DNA of 64,000 nucleotides from contig JAECRL010000001.1 of the NCBI GenBank assembly GCA_016000265.1, positions 62,001-126,000 on the forward strand. The letters run 5' to 3'. Positions 44,390-51,784 of this stretch are shown here, in pieces. Both the position numbers and the translations under genes were made by a program. Position 1 is the stretch's first letter, and each line of letters opens with the position of its first letter. This DNA comes from Burkholderiales bacterium (GTDB lineage Bacteria; Pseudomonadota; Gammaproteobacteria; Burkholderiales; Burkholderiaceae_C). A model generated the notes under the pieces. It saw only the letters and a program-made list of their open reading frames with translations. It was not told the origin of the DNA and ran no database searches.

Positions 44390-45841
44390 ATGAGCAACGA
44401 TCAACGCCGTGCCTTCTTGCGCAACGCCGGCATCGGCCTGGGCGGCGCCGCCCTCGGCGGCTTCATCCCCGGCATCGGCCACATCAACGCCGCGACGGCC
44501 GCCGAGCTGGTGGACCCGCTGGCCACCAAGGCCCCGCATTTTCCCGGCAAGATCAAGTCGGTGATCTGGCTGCATCAAAACGGCGCCCCCTCGACGCTGG
44601 ACCTCTACGACCACAAGCCCACGCTGGAGAAGCTCGCCGGCCAGCCCGTGCCCGAGTCCTTCCTCAAGGGCATCAAGACCAGCACCCAGGGTGGCGTGGG
44701 CAAGCTCTATGCGTCCAACCAGCGCACCTGGAAGCAGCACGGTGAAAGCGGTGCCTGGTTCTCCAACCTGCTGCCCAACCTGGCCCAGCACGCCGACAAG
44801 CTGACCTTCATCAAGTCCAGCACCACCGTGGGCGCCACCCACGACATCTCCATCCTCAAGCTCAACACCGGCGACCTCAACCCCGGCCGTCCGTCGCTGG
44901 GCGCCTGGATCACCCACGCGCTGGGCTCGGCCAACCCCGACCTGCCGGCCTACGTGGTGCTCTACAACGGCGACCGCGAGCCGTCGGCCGGCTCCGTCAA
45001 CTGGTCGTCGGGCTTCCTGCCCGCGGTCTACCAGGGCACGGCCTTCCGCCCCGGTGACTCCCCCATCCTGTACCTCAACCGCCCGGACGTGCGCAGCGCC
45101 GTGCAGCAGCGCACCTCGCTGGACCTGCTCAAGCGCCTGAACCTGCTGGGCGCGCAGCGCCACCCGCAAGACACCGAGCTGCGCGCGCGCCTGCAGTCTT
45201 ACGAGCTGGCCGACCGCATGCAGACCGCCGCGCCAGCCGCCGTGGACATCACCCAGGAAAGCGCCGCCACCAAGGAGCTGTACGGCCTCAACGACAAGAC
45301 CAGCCAGAGCTATGGCGAGGTGCTGCTGCGCGCGCGCCGCCTGGTCGAGCGTGGCGTGCGCTTCGTGCAGGTGGTCTCCGGGTTCCCCGAAGGCGCCGAC
45401 ATCGATCGCCAGAGCTGGGACGCCCACAGCGAGCTGGACCAGAACCACGCCGTCATGGCCCGCATGGTGGACAAGCCCATCGCCGGCTTGCTGCATGACC
45501 TCAAGGAAAGCGGCCTGCTGGAGACCACCCTGGTGGTGTGGACCTCCGAGTTCTCGCGCACCTCCTGGGGCGAGAGCGGCAGCGGCCGCGACCACAACCC
45601 CTGGGGCTACACGCAGTGGCTGGCCGGCGGCGGCCTCAAGGCCGGTTTCACCTACGGTGAGACCGACGACATCGGCCTGCAGGTGGCCGACAAGGAAAAG
45701 GCCGTTGACACCTACGACCTGCACGCCACCGTGCTGCACCTGATGGGCCTGGACCACCTCAAGACCACCTTCATCCACAACGGCCGCTCCGAGCGCCCGA
45801 CCGTGGTGTACGGCAAGGTCGTCAAGGACATCCTGGCCTGA
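44390..45841 (+). CDS. Tat-exported DUF1501 protein (alkaline-phosphatase/sulfatase-like fold)
   Basis: A 483-residue protein of the DUF1501 family, which is distantly related to the alkaline phosphatase/sulfatase superfamily. The N-terminus has a twin-arginine signal, QRRAFLRNAGIGLGGAALGG. Family segments: VIWLHQNGAPSTLDLYDHKP near 60, ATHDISILKLNTGDLNPGRP, LVERGVRFVQVVSG, DAHSELDQNHAVMARMVDKP, and TLVVWTSEFSRTSWG with GRDHNPWGYTQW. The His/Asp-rich motifs suit a metal site. Tat export means it folds, probably with metal, before leaving the cytoplasm. DUF1549/DUF1553 and DUF1501 genes are standard neighbours in Planctomycetes, which supports a joint function; it follows its partner by 54 bases here. 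Confidence 0.88.
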   Translation: MSNDQRRAFLRNAGIGLGGAALGGFIPGIGHINAATAAELVDPLATKAPHFPGKIKSVIWLHQNGAPSTLDLYDHKPTLEKLAGQPVPESFLKGIKTSTQGGVGKLYASNQRTWKQHGESGAWFSNLLPNLAQHADKLTFIKSSTTVGATHDISILKLNTGDLNPGRPSLGAWITHALGSANPDLPAYVVLYNGDREPSAGSVNWSSGFLPAVYQGTAFRPGDSPILYLNRPDVRSAVQQRTSLDLLKRLNLLGAQRHPQDTELRARLQSYELADRMQTAAPAAVDITQESAATKELYGLNDKTSQSYGEVLLRARRLVERGVRFVQVVSGFPEGADIDRQSWDAHSELDQNHAVMARMVDKPIAGLLHDLKESGLLETTLVVWTSEFSRTSWGESGSGRDHNPWGYTQWLAGGGLKAGFTYGETDDIGLQVADKEKAVDTYDLHATVLHLMGLDHLKTTFIHNGRSERPTVVYGKVVKDILA

Positions 45842-45845
45842 CAGC

Positions 45846-46226
45846 ATGCGCAAGCTCCTCATCGTCATCGGGGTGCTGATGGTCTTCATGGGGGTCGTGC
45901 GAGCCGCAGATGGCGAGCTCGACATGGACCTCATGCAGACCATCGAGGACACCAACAAGAGCCTGGCCTCGAACATCGCCATGCAGAACGCCGCCGGCAG
46001 CACCGCCGACGCGCGCGAGCTGCACACGCTGTTCGTTCAAGTGGAGGCGCACTTCGTGGCCAAGGGCGATGCGCCCGACGCCGTGGACCTGTCGCGCAAA
46101 AGCAAGGACCTGGCCGAGGCCATCGTCAAGTCCGTGGGCGACAAGAACTTCGAGGCCGCGTCCAACTCGGCCACCGACCTCTCGCGTGCCTGCCGAACCT
46201 GCCACACCTTCTACAAGAAGTCCTGA
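45846..46226 (+). CDS. Small class II (c'/c556-like) cytochrome c
   Basis: A 126-residue periplasmic cytochrome. The signal peptide is LLIVIGVLMVFMGVVRAADG. The mature part is helical, and the single heme motif C-R-T-C-H is near the C-terminus (ACRTCHTFYKKS), the layout of class II cytochromes c. It starts 4 bases after the DUF1501 stop, so it is translated from the same message. It probably takes electrons from, or gives them to, the DUF1549/DUF1501 proteins. Confidence 0.85.
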   Translation: MRKLLIVIGVLMVFMGVVRAADGELDMDLMQTIEDTNKSLASNIAMQNAAGSTADARELHTLFVQVEAHFVAKGDAPDAVDLSRKSKDLAEAIVKSVGDKNFEAASNSATDLSRACRTCHTFYKKS

Positions 46227-46241
46227 GGTGAAAGGTCGGGT

Positions 46242-46934
46242 GTGAAGTCATCGTTGTTGAGCCTGTTCATGTGGTCTGCTTTCGTTTTCACCTCGCTGGC
46301 TGCGTTCTCGGCGCCCCCTTCCCGGGTGGCCAAGGGCGTCGCCAGAGACGTGTCCCCGATGGCGATGAAAAAGGGCGACCCCTTGCGGGGCCGCGAGCTC
46401 ATCGACTCGGAGCGCTGCATGGAGTGTCACGGGGTCGACGGCCAGGGGGCCGGTCACCCCAATGGCCCGGAGGGCAAGTTCGCCAAGCTCGCCGGGCAGC
46501 ACCCCGACTACCTCCTCAAACAGATCCGCGACTTCCGATCGGGTGCGCGCAAGCACGACCAGATGGCCATCATGGCCCGCAGCATCAGCGACGAGGACGT
46601 CATCGACATCGCGGCCCACTTCGCTTTGCAACCGGTGATGAAAGGCGAGCCTGGTCCGATCAACGAGCTCGGACAACGCCTGTACGAGCAAGGTGACGCC
46701 GCGCGCGGTGTGCCCGCTTGCGTGGCCTGCCACGGCCCCAACGGCAAGGGCGTGCCTGGCCTCACCTTGATGCCGCTGGTGGGGGGGCAGGAGTGGCGCT
46801 ACCTCGACAAGCAACTGCGGGACTGGCGCTCAGGCGAGCGCCGCAACGGCGCCGACGCGGGCATGAACCTGGCGGCTCGCAACCTCAGTGACGCCGACAT
46901 CGAGGCGCTGGCCAGCCACCTCGCGGCGCAGTGA
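46242..46934 (+). CDS. Diheme cytochrome c (c4-like)
   Basis: A 230-residue periplasmic cytochrome with two heme c motifs, ERCMECHGVDGQGAG near 60 and PACVACHGPNGKGVPG near 160. Each lies in a class I domain, and axial Met candidates are in HDQMAIMARSISDEDV and DAGMNLAARNLSDADI. The two-domain layout is that of cytochrome c4, which links periplasmic enzymes to terminal oxidases. The start is the GTG at 46242, preceded by AAAGG; the signal peptide follows directly (MKSSLLSLFMWSAFVFTSLA). It lies 15 bases after the c'-like gene. Confidence 0.9.
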   Translation: MKSSLLSLFMWSAFVFTSLAAFSAPPSRVAKGVARDVSPMAMKKGDPLRGRELIDSERCMECHGVDGQGAGHPNGPEGKFAKLAGQHPDYLLKQIRDFRSGARKHDQMAIMARSISDEDVIDIAAHFALQPVMKGEPGPINELGQRLYEQGDAARGVPACVACHGPNGKGVPGLTLMPLVGGQEWRYLDKQLRDWRSGERRNGADAGMNLAARNLSDADIEALASHLAAQ

Positions 46935-46987
46935 GGCCACGGATCGCTGCCTTTCTTTTTCCATCTTTTGAACATCACGGAGCCAAC

Positions 46988-47584
46988 ATGAAATCGTGGA
47001 TCGCCGCCAGCTTGCTGGCCGTCACCTCGGCGTGGATCGCCACGCCGGCTCACGCCGCCTTGAAAGAAGGCGACACCGCCCCCGACTTCAGGCTGCAGGC
47101 CTCGCAAGCCGGCAAGCCCTTCAACTACGCCATCAAGGACGCCCTCAAGAAAGGCCCCGTGGTCGTGTATTTCTACCCCTCGGCCTTCACCAGCGGCTGC
47201 AACATCCAGGCCCACCTGTTCGCGCAGAACGTCGAGAAGTTCGCCGCCGCGGGCGCCACCATCGTGGGCGTCTCGCTCGACAGCATCGCCCGGCTCAACG
47301 AGTTCTCGGCCGACCCGCAGTACTGCGCCGGCAAGATCCCCGTGGCCTCGGATGCCGACGGCAAGGTCGCGCGCGCCTTCGAGCTGCCCATCAACGAGAT
47401 CCCGGCGGGCCGCAAGGACACCCGCGGCGTCGAGATCGACCACGCCCGCACCGACCGCACCACCTTCATCGTCACGCCCGACGGGCGCATCGCGGCGACC
47501 GTCGGGGGCGTCACGCCCGACGTCAACGTGCTCAAGGCGCTGGAGATCGTGCAGGGCCTGGGCAGCAAGGCCCGCAAGTCCTGA
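46988..47584 (+). CDS. Exported peroxiredoxin (AhpC/TSA, Bcp-like)
   Basis: A 198-residue exported thioredoxin-fold peroxidase. A Sec signal (AVTSAWIATPAHAALK) precedes GDTAPDFRLQASQAGKPF. The peroxidatic Cys is in VVYFYPSAFTSGCNIQAHLF (normally P-x-x-x-T-x-x-C), and a second Cys in ADPQYCAGKIP may resolve it. The frame extends 19 codons upstream, but ATG 46988 follows GGAG and begins the signal. Periplasmic peroxiredoxins reduce hydrogen peroxide or organic peroxides; here it may protect against a by-product of the redox enzymes in the operon. A reductant could be the DsbD-like protein encoded at 61-63 kb. Confidence 0.88.
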   Translation: MKSWIAASLLAVTSAWIATPAHAALKEGDTAPDFRLQASQAGKPFNYAIKDALKKGPVVVYFYPSAFTSGCNIQAHLFAQNVEKFAAAGATIVGVSLDSIARLNEFSADPQYCAGKIPVASDADGKVARAFELPINEIPAGRKDTRGVEIDHARTDRTTFIVTPDGRIAATVGGVTPDVNVLKALEIVQGLGSKARKS

Positions 47585-47645
47585 TCGTCGTTTCCTTCGC
47601 TCGTTCTTTTCTCCCCACCACGCAACCCCAACCCAAGGTCATCGC

Positions 47646-48122
47646 ATGAAATCGATCCTCAAACCCGTCGCCGCCACGGTGCTGGCGGCGGCCGCCCTGG
47701 CCGCGGCCAGCGCGTCTTTTGCCCAGCAGGCGCCCAAGCCCGAGCAGCTCATCAAGTGGCGTCAGTCGGCCTACCAGGTGCTGGCCTGGAACACCGGCCG
47801 CGTCAAGGCCAACGTGGACGGCACCTACAACAAGGACGACGTGATCAAGGCGTCCAACGCCATCGCCGCCATCGCCAACTCCGGTCTGGGTGCGCTGTAC
47901 GCACCCGGCACCGAGACGGGCAAGGGCTGGCGTGAAACCACCGTCAAGCCCGAGCTGTTCACCGACAAGAAGGCCGGCGAAGTGGCCGCTGCTTTCAACA
48001 AAGAAGCCAACGAGCTGGCCCGCGTGGCCGCCGTGGGCGACGTGGCCCAGGTCAAGGCCCAGCTGGCTAAGCTGCAAGGCACCTGCAAGGCGTGCCACGA
48101 CGACTTCCGCAAGAAGGACTGA
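47646..48122 (+). CDS. Cytochrome c' (class II)
   Basis: A 158-residue periplasmic four-helix cytochrome c'. The signal peptide ends at ASFAQ; the mature chain starts APKPEQLIKWRQSAYQVLAW, with the Arg/Lys pattern of the family, and ends with GTCKACHDDFRKKD, the C-terminal heme motif. Cytochromes c' bind NO and CO and may transfer electrons or detoxify. It has a 61-base gap after the peroxiredoxin gene and 9 bases before the lectin-like gene. It is not a duplicate of the 126-residue cytochrome earlier in the operon; length and helices differ. Confidence 0.92.
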   Translation: MKSILKPVAATVLAAAALAAASASFAQQAPKPEQLIKWRQSAYQVLAWNTGRVKANVDGTYNKDDVIKASNAIAAIANSGLGALYAPGTETGKGWRETTVKPELFTDKKAGEVAAAFNKEANELARVAAVGDVAQVKAQLAKLQGTCKACHDDFRKKD

Positions 48123-48131
48123 GCGCACACC

Positions 48132-48842
48132 ATGAACCACCGCAAGCAAACCTTCATCGCCTTGGCCTGGCTGGGCCTGTCGGGCGCCGCCCTGGCCCAG
48201 GCCACCACCGCCACCCCTCCGCCGGCCAACCGCGAAACCGGCCCGTTCAGCTTCTTCGTGACGAGCGTGGGCTCGGGCAAGGGCGCCGACCTCGGTGGGC
48301 TGGCGGGCGCCGATGCGCACTGCCAGAAGCTGGCGGCGGCCGTCGGTGCGGGCAACAAGACCTGGCGTGCCTACCTGAGCACCCAGTCCTGGGACGGCAA
48401 GCCAGCCGTGCACGCCCGCGACCGCATCGGCACGGGCCCCTGGTTCAACGTCAAGGGTGCCTTGATCGCCCGCAGCGTCAGCCACCTGCACGGTGACGAC
48501 CTGGAGGAGGCCCGCATCGGCAACGCCGTGAACTGGTCCACCGCGCTCACCGAGCAGGGGCAACCCGTCAAGCGAGCCGGTGACACGCCCAACGAGCACG
48601 ACATCCTCACCGGCTCCCAACCCGATGGCCGCGCCTTCGTCAACGACGTCTCCGACCGCACCTGCAAGAACTACACGAGCAGCGCCGAAGACGGTGCCGT
48701 GCAGGTGGGCCACTTCGACCGCACCGGCGGTGTGCACACGGCCCTGTCGTGGAACTCCGCCCATGCCAGCCGTGGCTGCAGCCAGCCCAAGCTCGTGAGC
48801 ACGGGCGGCGCGGGCTACTTCTATTGCTTCGCGGCCAAGTAA
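48132..48842 (+). CDS. Secreted lectin-like protein (DUF1554/endostatin-like fold)
   Basis: A 236-residue secreted protein. A signal peptide (ALAWLGLSGAALAQA) precedes FFVTSVGSGKGADLGGLAGA, DAHCQKLAAAVGAGNKTWRA and YLSTQ, a pattern seen in C-type-lectin-like secreted proteins of Planctomycetes, Myxobacteria and Leptospira. Four or more Cys (DAHCQKL, RTCKNYTS, SRGCSQPKL, YFYCFAAK) probably form disulfides. The DILTGSQPDGRAF segment is also recurrent in that group. It closes the operon and may bind a glycan or another surface ligand. Naming rests on pattern memory rather than a search. Confidence 0.7.
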   Translation: MNHRKQTFIALAWLGLSGAALAQATTATPPPANRETGPFSFFVTSVGSGKGADLGGLAGADAHCQKLAAAVGAGNKTWRAYLSTQSWDGKPAVHARDRIGTGPWFNVKGALIARSVSHLHGDDLEEARIGNAVNWSTALTEQGQPVKRAGDTPNEHDILTGSQPDGRAFVNDVSDRTCKNYTSSAEDGAVQVGHFDRTGGVHTALSWNSAHASRGCSQPKLVSTGGAGYFYCFAAK

Positions 48843-48950
48843 GGCCGCCCACCAGCGTCAAGTCCAGCGCCACCGACCCACGCGTGGCGGTGCGGGAGCC
48901 CGGTGACCCGCTCAGCCTGAGCCTGAGTCACCCCCGCCCATCGGCATAAG

Positions 48951-49004
48951 GCATATCCAAACTCCGTTTCCTTCGTTGGTGGCGAGCGGGGCGCTCGATA
49001 GAGT
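48951..49004 (+). promoter_or_regulatory. Candidate sulfur-responsive (CysB-like) promoter of the ccm operon
   Basis: The 29-mer at 48951-48979 begins GCATATCCAAACTCC and ends CTTCGTTGG. It resembles the box before sbp, with GCATAT and TTC-x-TTCGTT conserved. A TAG-type -10 hexamer (TAGAGT, 48999-49004) lies 21 bases after TTCGTT in both. The ccmA start is 31 bases further on. Confidence 0.5.
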
Positions 49005-49035
49005 GCATCGCAGCACATCAACGTGGATTCAGGAC

Positions 49036-49680
49036 ATGACTTTGCAGGCCAGCGGCCTTGCCGGAGGGCGAGGGCAGCGCACCCTCTTCAGCGGCATCGA
49101 ACTGGCCGTGGGGCCCGGTGAGGCGCTGCAGGTTGCCGGACGCAACGGCAGCGGCAAGACGACCTTGCTGCGCCTGTTGTGCGGCCTGCTGGAGCCGCTG
49201 GCCGGTGAGGTGCGCTGGCGAGGTGAGCGCCTGCATGAGCAGCGCGATCGCTTGCACCGCGACCTGATCTTCATCGGTCACGCACAGGGCCTGAAAGGCG
49301 AGCTGAGCGCGCTGGAGAACGTGCGCGTGTCCGCCGCCCTGGCGGGCCACCCGTGCACCCGCGCGCAGGCCTTGCAGGCCTTGGCCGAGGTGGACCTGGC
49401 TGCGCGTGCGCACCTGCCCGCGCAAGCGCTGTCCCAGGGGCAGCGACGTCGCGTCGTGCTGGCCCGCCTGGCGTGGCAGCGGTCCGCGGGCCTGCTGGTG
49501 CTCGACGAGCCCTTCAACGCGCTCGACCCCGAATCGCTCGGGCTGGTGGGTTCGCTGATCGGGCGCCAGCTGGCCGAGGGCGCGGCATTGGTCTACACGA
49601 CCCACCAGGCTCAGCAGGTGGTGGCCGCGCGCCGACACACGCTGGAGCTGGGGCCACCTGGCATGCGGGAGGCGGCTTGA
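49036..49680 (+). CDS. ccmA: Heme exporter ATPase CcmA
   Basis: A 214-residue ABC ATPase of cytochrome c maturation System I. Walker A is AGRNGSGKTTLLRLLCGLL, the signature LSQGQRRRVVLARLAW has Gln in place of the usual second Gly, as in CcmA proteins, and Walker B is GLLVLDEPFNALDPES. With CcmB and CcmC it drives release of holo-CcmE. Length is usual. In-frame sequence upstream is open, but ATG 49036 (with AGGA) starts before the conserved fold. First gene of the nine-gene ccm operon; a CysB-like box lies upstream. Confidence 0.95.
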   Translation: MTLQASGLAGGRGQRTLFSGIELAVGPGEALQVAGRNGSGKTTLLRLLCGLLEPLAGEVRWRGERLHEQRDRLHRDLIFIGHAQGLKGELSALENVRVSAALAGHPCTRAQALQALAEVDLAARAHLPAQALSQGQRRRVVLARLAWQRSAGLLVLDEPFNALDPESLGLVGSLIGRQLAEGAALVYTTHQAQQVVAARRHTLELGPPGMREAA

Positions 49681-50348
49681 TGGGGCGGGTCTTCCTCGCC
49701 GTGCTCCATCGGGATCTCTTGCTGGCGTTTCGGCGCCGATCGGATGTGTGGACCACGGTGTGCTTCTTCCTGATGGTGAGCAGCCTGTTTCCGCTGGGCG
49801 TGGGGCCCGAGCGGGACACCCTGCGCGCGCTGGCGCCCGGGGTGCTGTGGGTGGCGGCTTTGCTGGCCTCGAACCTGTCGCTGGCGCGCCTGTTTGCGCT
49901 CGACCACGCCGACGGCACGCTGGAGCAGGTGCTCCTGTCGCCCGAGCCCCTGAGCGTGATCGTGCTGGCCAAGGTGCTGGCGCATTGGCTGAGCACCGGC
50001 TTGCCGCTGGTGTTGCTGGCGCCGGTGCTGGCCTTGCAATTCGACCTCGGTGGCGACGCCATCGCGGTGCTGGTGGCCAGCCTGTTGCTGGGCACACCGG
50101 TCTTGAGCCTGCTGGGCGCCATCGGCGCGGCGCTGACCCTGGGCGTGCGCGGCGCGGGGGTGCTGGTGTCCTTGCTGGTGCTGCCGCTGACGGTGCCTGT
50201 GTTGATTTTTGGCGCCGGCGCGGTGGGCGCGCAAGCCAGCGGCCTGGGTGCCTCGGCGCACCTGCAGTTGCTCGCGGGTGTGCTGGCGCTGGCGCTGGCC
50301 TTGTCGCCCTGGGCCGCGGCTGCGGCCTTGCGGCTCTCCCTGGATTGA
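49680..50348 (+). CDS. ccmB: Heme exporter membrane protein CcmB
   Basis: A 222-residue inner-membrane protein with six hydrophobic segments. It starts VFLAVLHRDLLLAFRRRSD, the usual N-terminus of CcmB, and has VSSLFPLGVGPERDTLRALA, then LARLFALDHADGTLEQVLLS. It forms the channel part of the CcmAB complex. The start overlaps the ccmA stop by one base. The next gene follows after a 16-base gap. Confidence 0.95.
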   Translation: MGRVFLAVLHRDLLLAFRRRSDVWTTVCFFLMVSSLFPLGVGPERDTLRALAPGVLWVAALLASNLSLARLFALDHADGTLEQVLLSPEPLSVIVLAKVLAHWLSTGLPLVLLAPVLALQFDLGGDAIAVLVASLLLGTPVLSLLGAIGAALTLGVRGAGVLVSLLVLPLTVPVLIFGAGAVGAQASGLGASAHLQLLAGVLALALALSPWAAAAALRLSLD

Positions 50349-50364
50349 AGAAGAAGGTGTGGAA

Positions 50365-51168
50365 GTGAGCAGCGTGTCCCCGAGTGATCAGAAGCGGCCC
50401 AGCGGCCGACCGACCCGAGTTGGCCTGTGGCGCCATGCCGCGCCCCAGCACGCCCACCGGCTGGCGGGCTCGCTGGTGCCCTGGGCCTGGGCCGTGGCCG
50501 CATTGGCCGGCCTGGCCGGCCTGTACGTGGGCTTCTTCGTGGCGCCCACCGACCACCAGCAAGGCGAGTCCTACCGGATCATCTTCGTGCACGTGCCCGC
50601 GGCCTGGCTGTCCATGGTGTTGTACGTGGCCATGGCCTTCTGGGCTGCGGTGGGCTGGGTGTTCAACACGCGGGCCTCGTCCTACCTGGCCCGGGCCCTG
50701 GCGCCCACCGGCGCGCTGTTCACCTTCCTGGCGCTGTGGACCGGTGCGCTGTGGGGCAAGCCGACCTGGGGCACCTGGTGGGTGTGGGACGCGCGGCTGA
50801 CCTCCGAGCTGCTGCTGTTGTTTCTCTACTTCGGGGTCATGGCGCTGCAGTCGGCCATCGACGATCCGCGTCGCGGCGACAAGGCCGGTGCGCTGCTGGC
50901 CGTCGTGGGCGTGGTCAACGTGCCCATCATCTATTTCTCGGTGCAGTGGTGGAACACGCTGCACCAGGGCGCGTCCATCAGCTTGAAGGCAGCGCCCACC
51001 CTGGCCGCGTCCATGTTGGCGGGCCTGCTGCTGTGCACCGTGGCCCTGTGGGGCTGGGCGGTCGCGGTGGTGCTGGGGCGCTTTCGCACCATCGTGCTGG
51101 AGCGCGAGCGCGATGCCGAGTGGGTGCAGCAGCTGCCCGAAGTCAAGCACATCAAGGAACAAGCATGA
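50365..51168 (+). CDS. ccmC: Heme delivery protein CcmC
   Basis: A 267-residue inner-membrane protein with six helices and the heme-handling motif WGTWWVWDARLTSEL (WWxWD). Likely external heme-binding His residues are in IIFVHVPAAWLSM and WWNTLHQGASIS. It loads heme on CcmE in the periplasm. The start is set at GTG 50365, because AAGAAGG is 7 bases upstream; GTG codons at 50359 and 50374 are alternatives. The first 40 residues are basic and unconserved. Confidence 0.95.
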   Translation: MSSVSPSDQKRPSGRPTRVGLWRHAAPQHAHRLAGSLVPWAWAVAALAGLAGLYVGFFVAPTDHQQGESYRIIFVHVPAAWLSMVLYVAMAFWAAVGWVFNTRASSYLARALAPTGALFTFLALWTGALWGKPTWGTWWVWDARLTSELLLLFLYFGVMALQSAIDDPRRGDKAGALLAVVGVVNVPIIYFSVQWWNTLHQGASISLKAAPTLAASMLAGLLLCTVALWGWAVAVVLGRFRTIVLERERDAEWVQQLPEVKHIKEQA

Positions 51169-51323
51169 ACTGGGGTAGCTGGCATCAGTTTGCCGACATG
51201 GGTGGCCACGGCCTGTACGTGTGGGGCTCTTTTGGCGTGGTCGCCTTGAGCCTGGTGTGGGAGGCCGGTGCGCTGGCGTGGCGACATCGCCTGGCGCTGC
51301 GATGCGCGGGAGACCCGGCATGA
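51165..51323 (+). CDS. ccmD: Small cytochrome c maturation protein CcmD
   Basis: A 52-residue single-helix membrane protein. It carries the family pattern W-x-x-F-x-x-M-G-G-H-G-x-Y-V-W, here [20 protein letters not shown], followed by a basic C-terminus. CcmD holds the CcmABC complex together and helps free holo-CcmE. Its ATG overlaps the ccmC stop and its stop overlaps the ccmE ATG (ATGA at both ends), so it is real despite its size. Confidence 0.92.
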   Translation: MNWGSWHQFADMGGHGLYVWGSFGVVALSLVWEAGALAWRHRLALRCAGDPA

Positions 51324-51784
51324 AGCCCCGTCACAAGCGATTGCTGCTGGTGTTGATGGGCGTGGCCAGCCTGGGGGTGGGCGCGTGGTTCGTGCTGTCG
51401 GCCTTTCAGCAGAACCTGGTGTTCTTCTTCACGCCCACGCAGGTCAGCCAGGGTGAGGCGCCCAGCGGGCGCCGCTTCCGCGTGGGCGGCATGGTGGAGG
51501 CCGGCAGCTTGCAGCGCCTGCCCGATGGCCTGACCCACACCTTCGTGGTGACCGACTCGGCCCAGCGCGTGAGCGTGCGCTACCGCGGCCTGTTGCCCGA
51601 CTTGTTCAAGGAAGGCAAGGGCGTGGTGGCCCAGGGTCGACTGGGGCCCGACCGCACCTTCGCGGCCGATGAGGTGCTGGCCAAGCACGACGAGAACTAC
51701 ATGCCGCCTGAGGCCGCCCACGCGATGGAGCAAGCCAGGAAGCAGGCGGCTCAGCAAGCAAGCCCCCAGGAGGTGCCACGATGA
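51320..51784 (+). CDS. ccmE: Heme chaperone CcmE
   Basis: A 154-residue periplasmic heme chaperone anchored by one N-terminal helix ([20 protein letters not shown]). The OB-fold includes [14 protein letters not shown] and [19 protein letters not shown]. The heme-linking His is residue 123 in [13 protein letters not shown], the H-x-x-x-Y form. CcmE accepts heme from CcmC and gives it to CcmF. ATGA overlaps link it to both neighbours. Confidence 0.97.
   Translation: MKPRHKRLLLVLMGVASLGVGAWFVLSAFQQNLVFFFTPTQVSQGEAPSGRRFRVGGMVEAGSLQRLPDGLTHTFVVTDSAQRVSVRYRGLLPDLFKEGKGVVAQGRLGPDRTFAADEVLAKHDENYMPPEAAHAMEQARKQAAQQASPQEVPR

Noticed and set aside
48843-48950. Terminator after the lectin-like gene
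   Set aside because: CGCCAC/GTGGCG can pair but the loop is long and no T-run follows.
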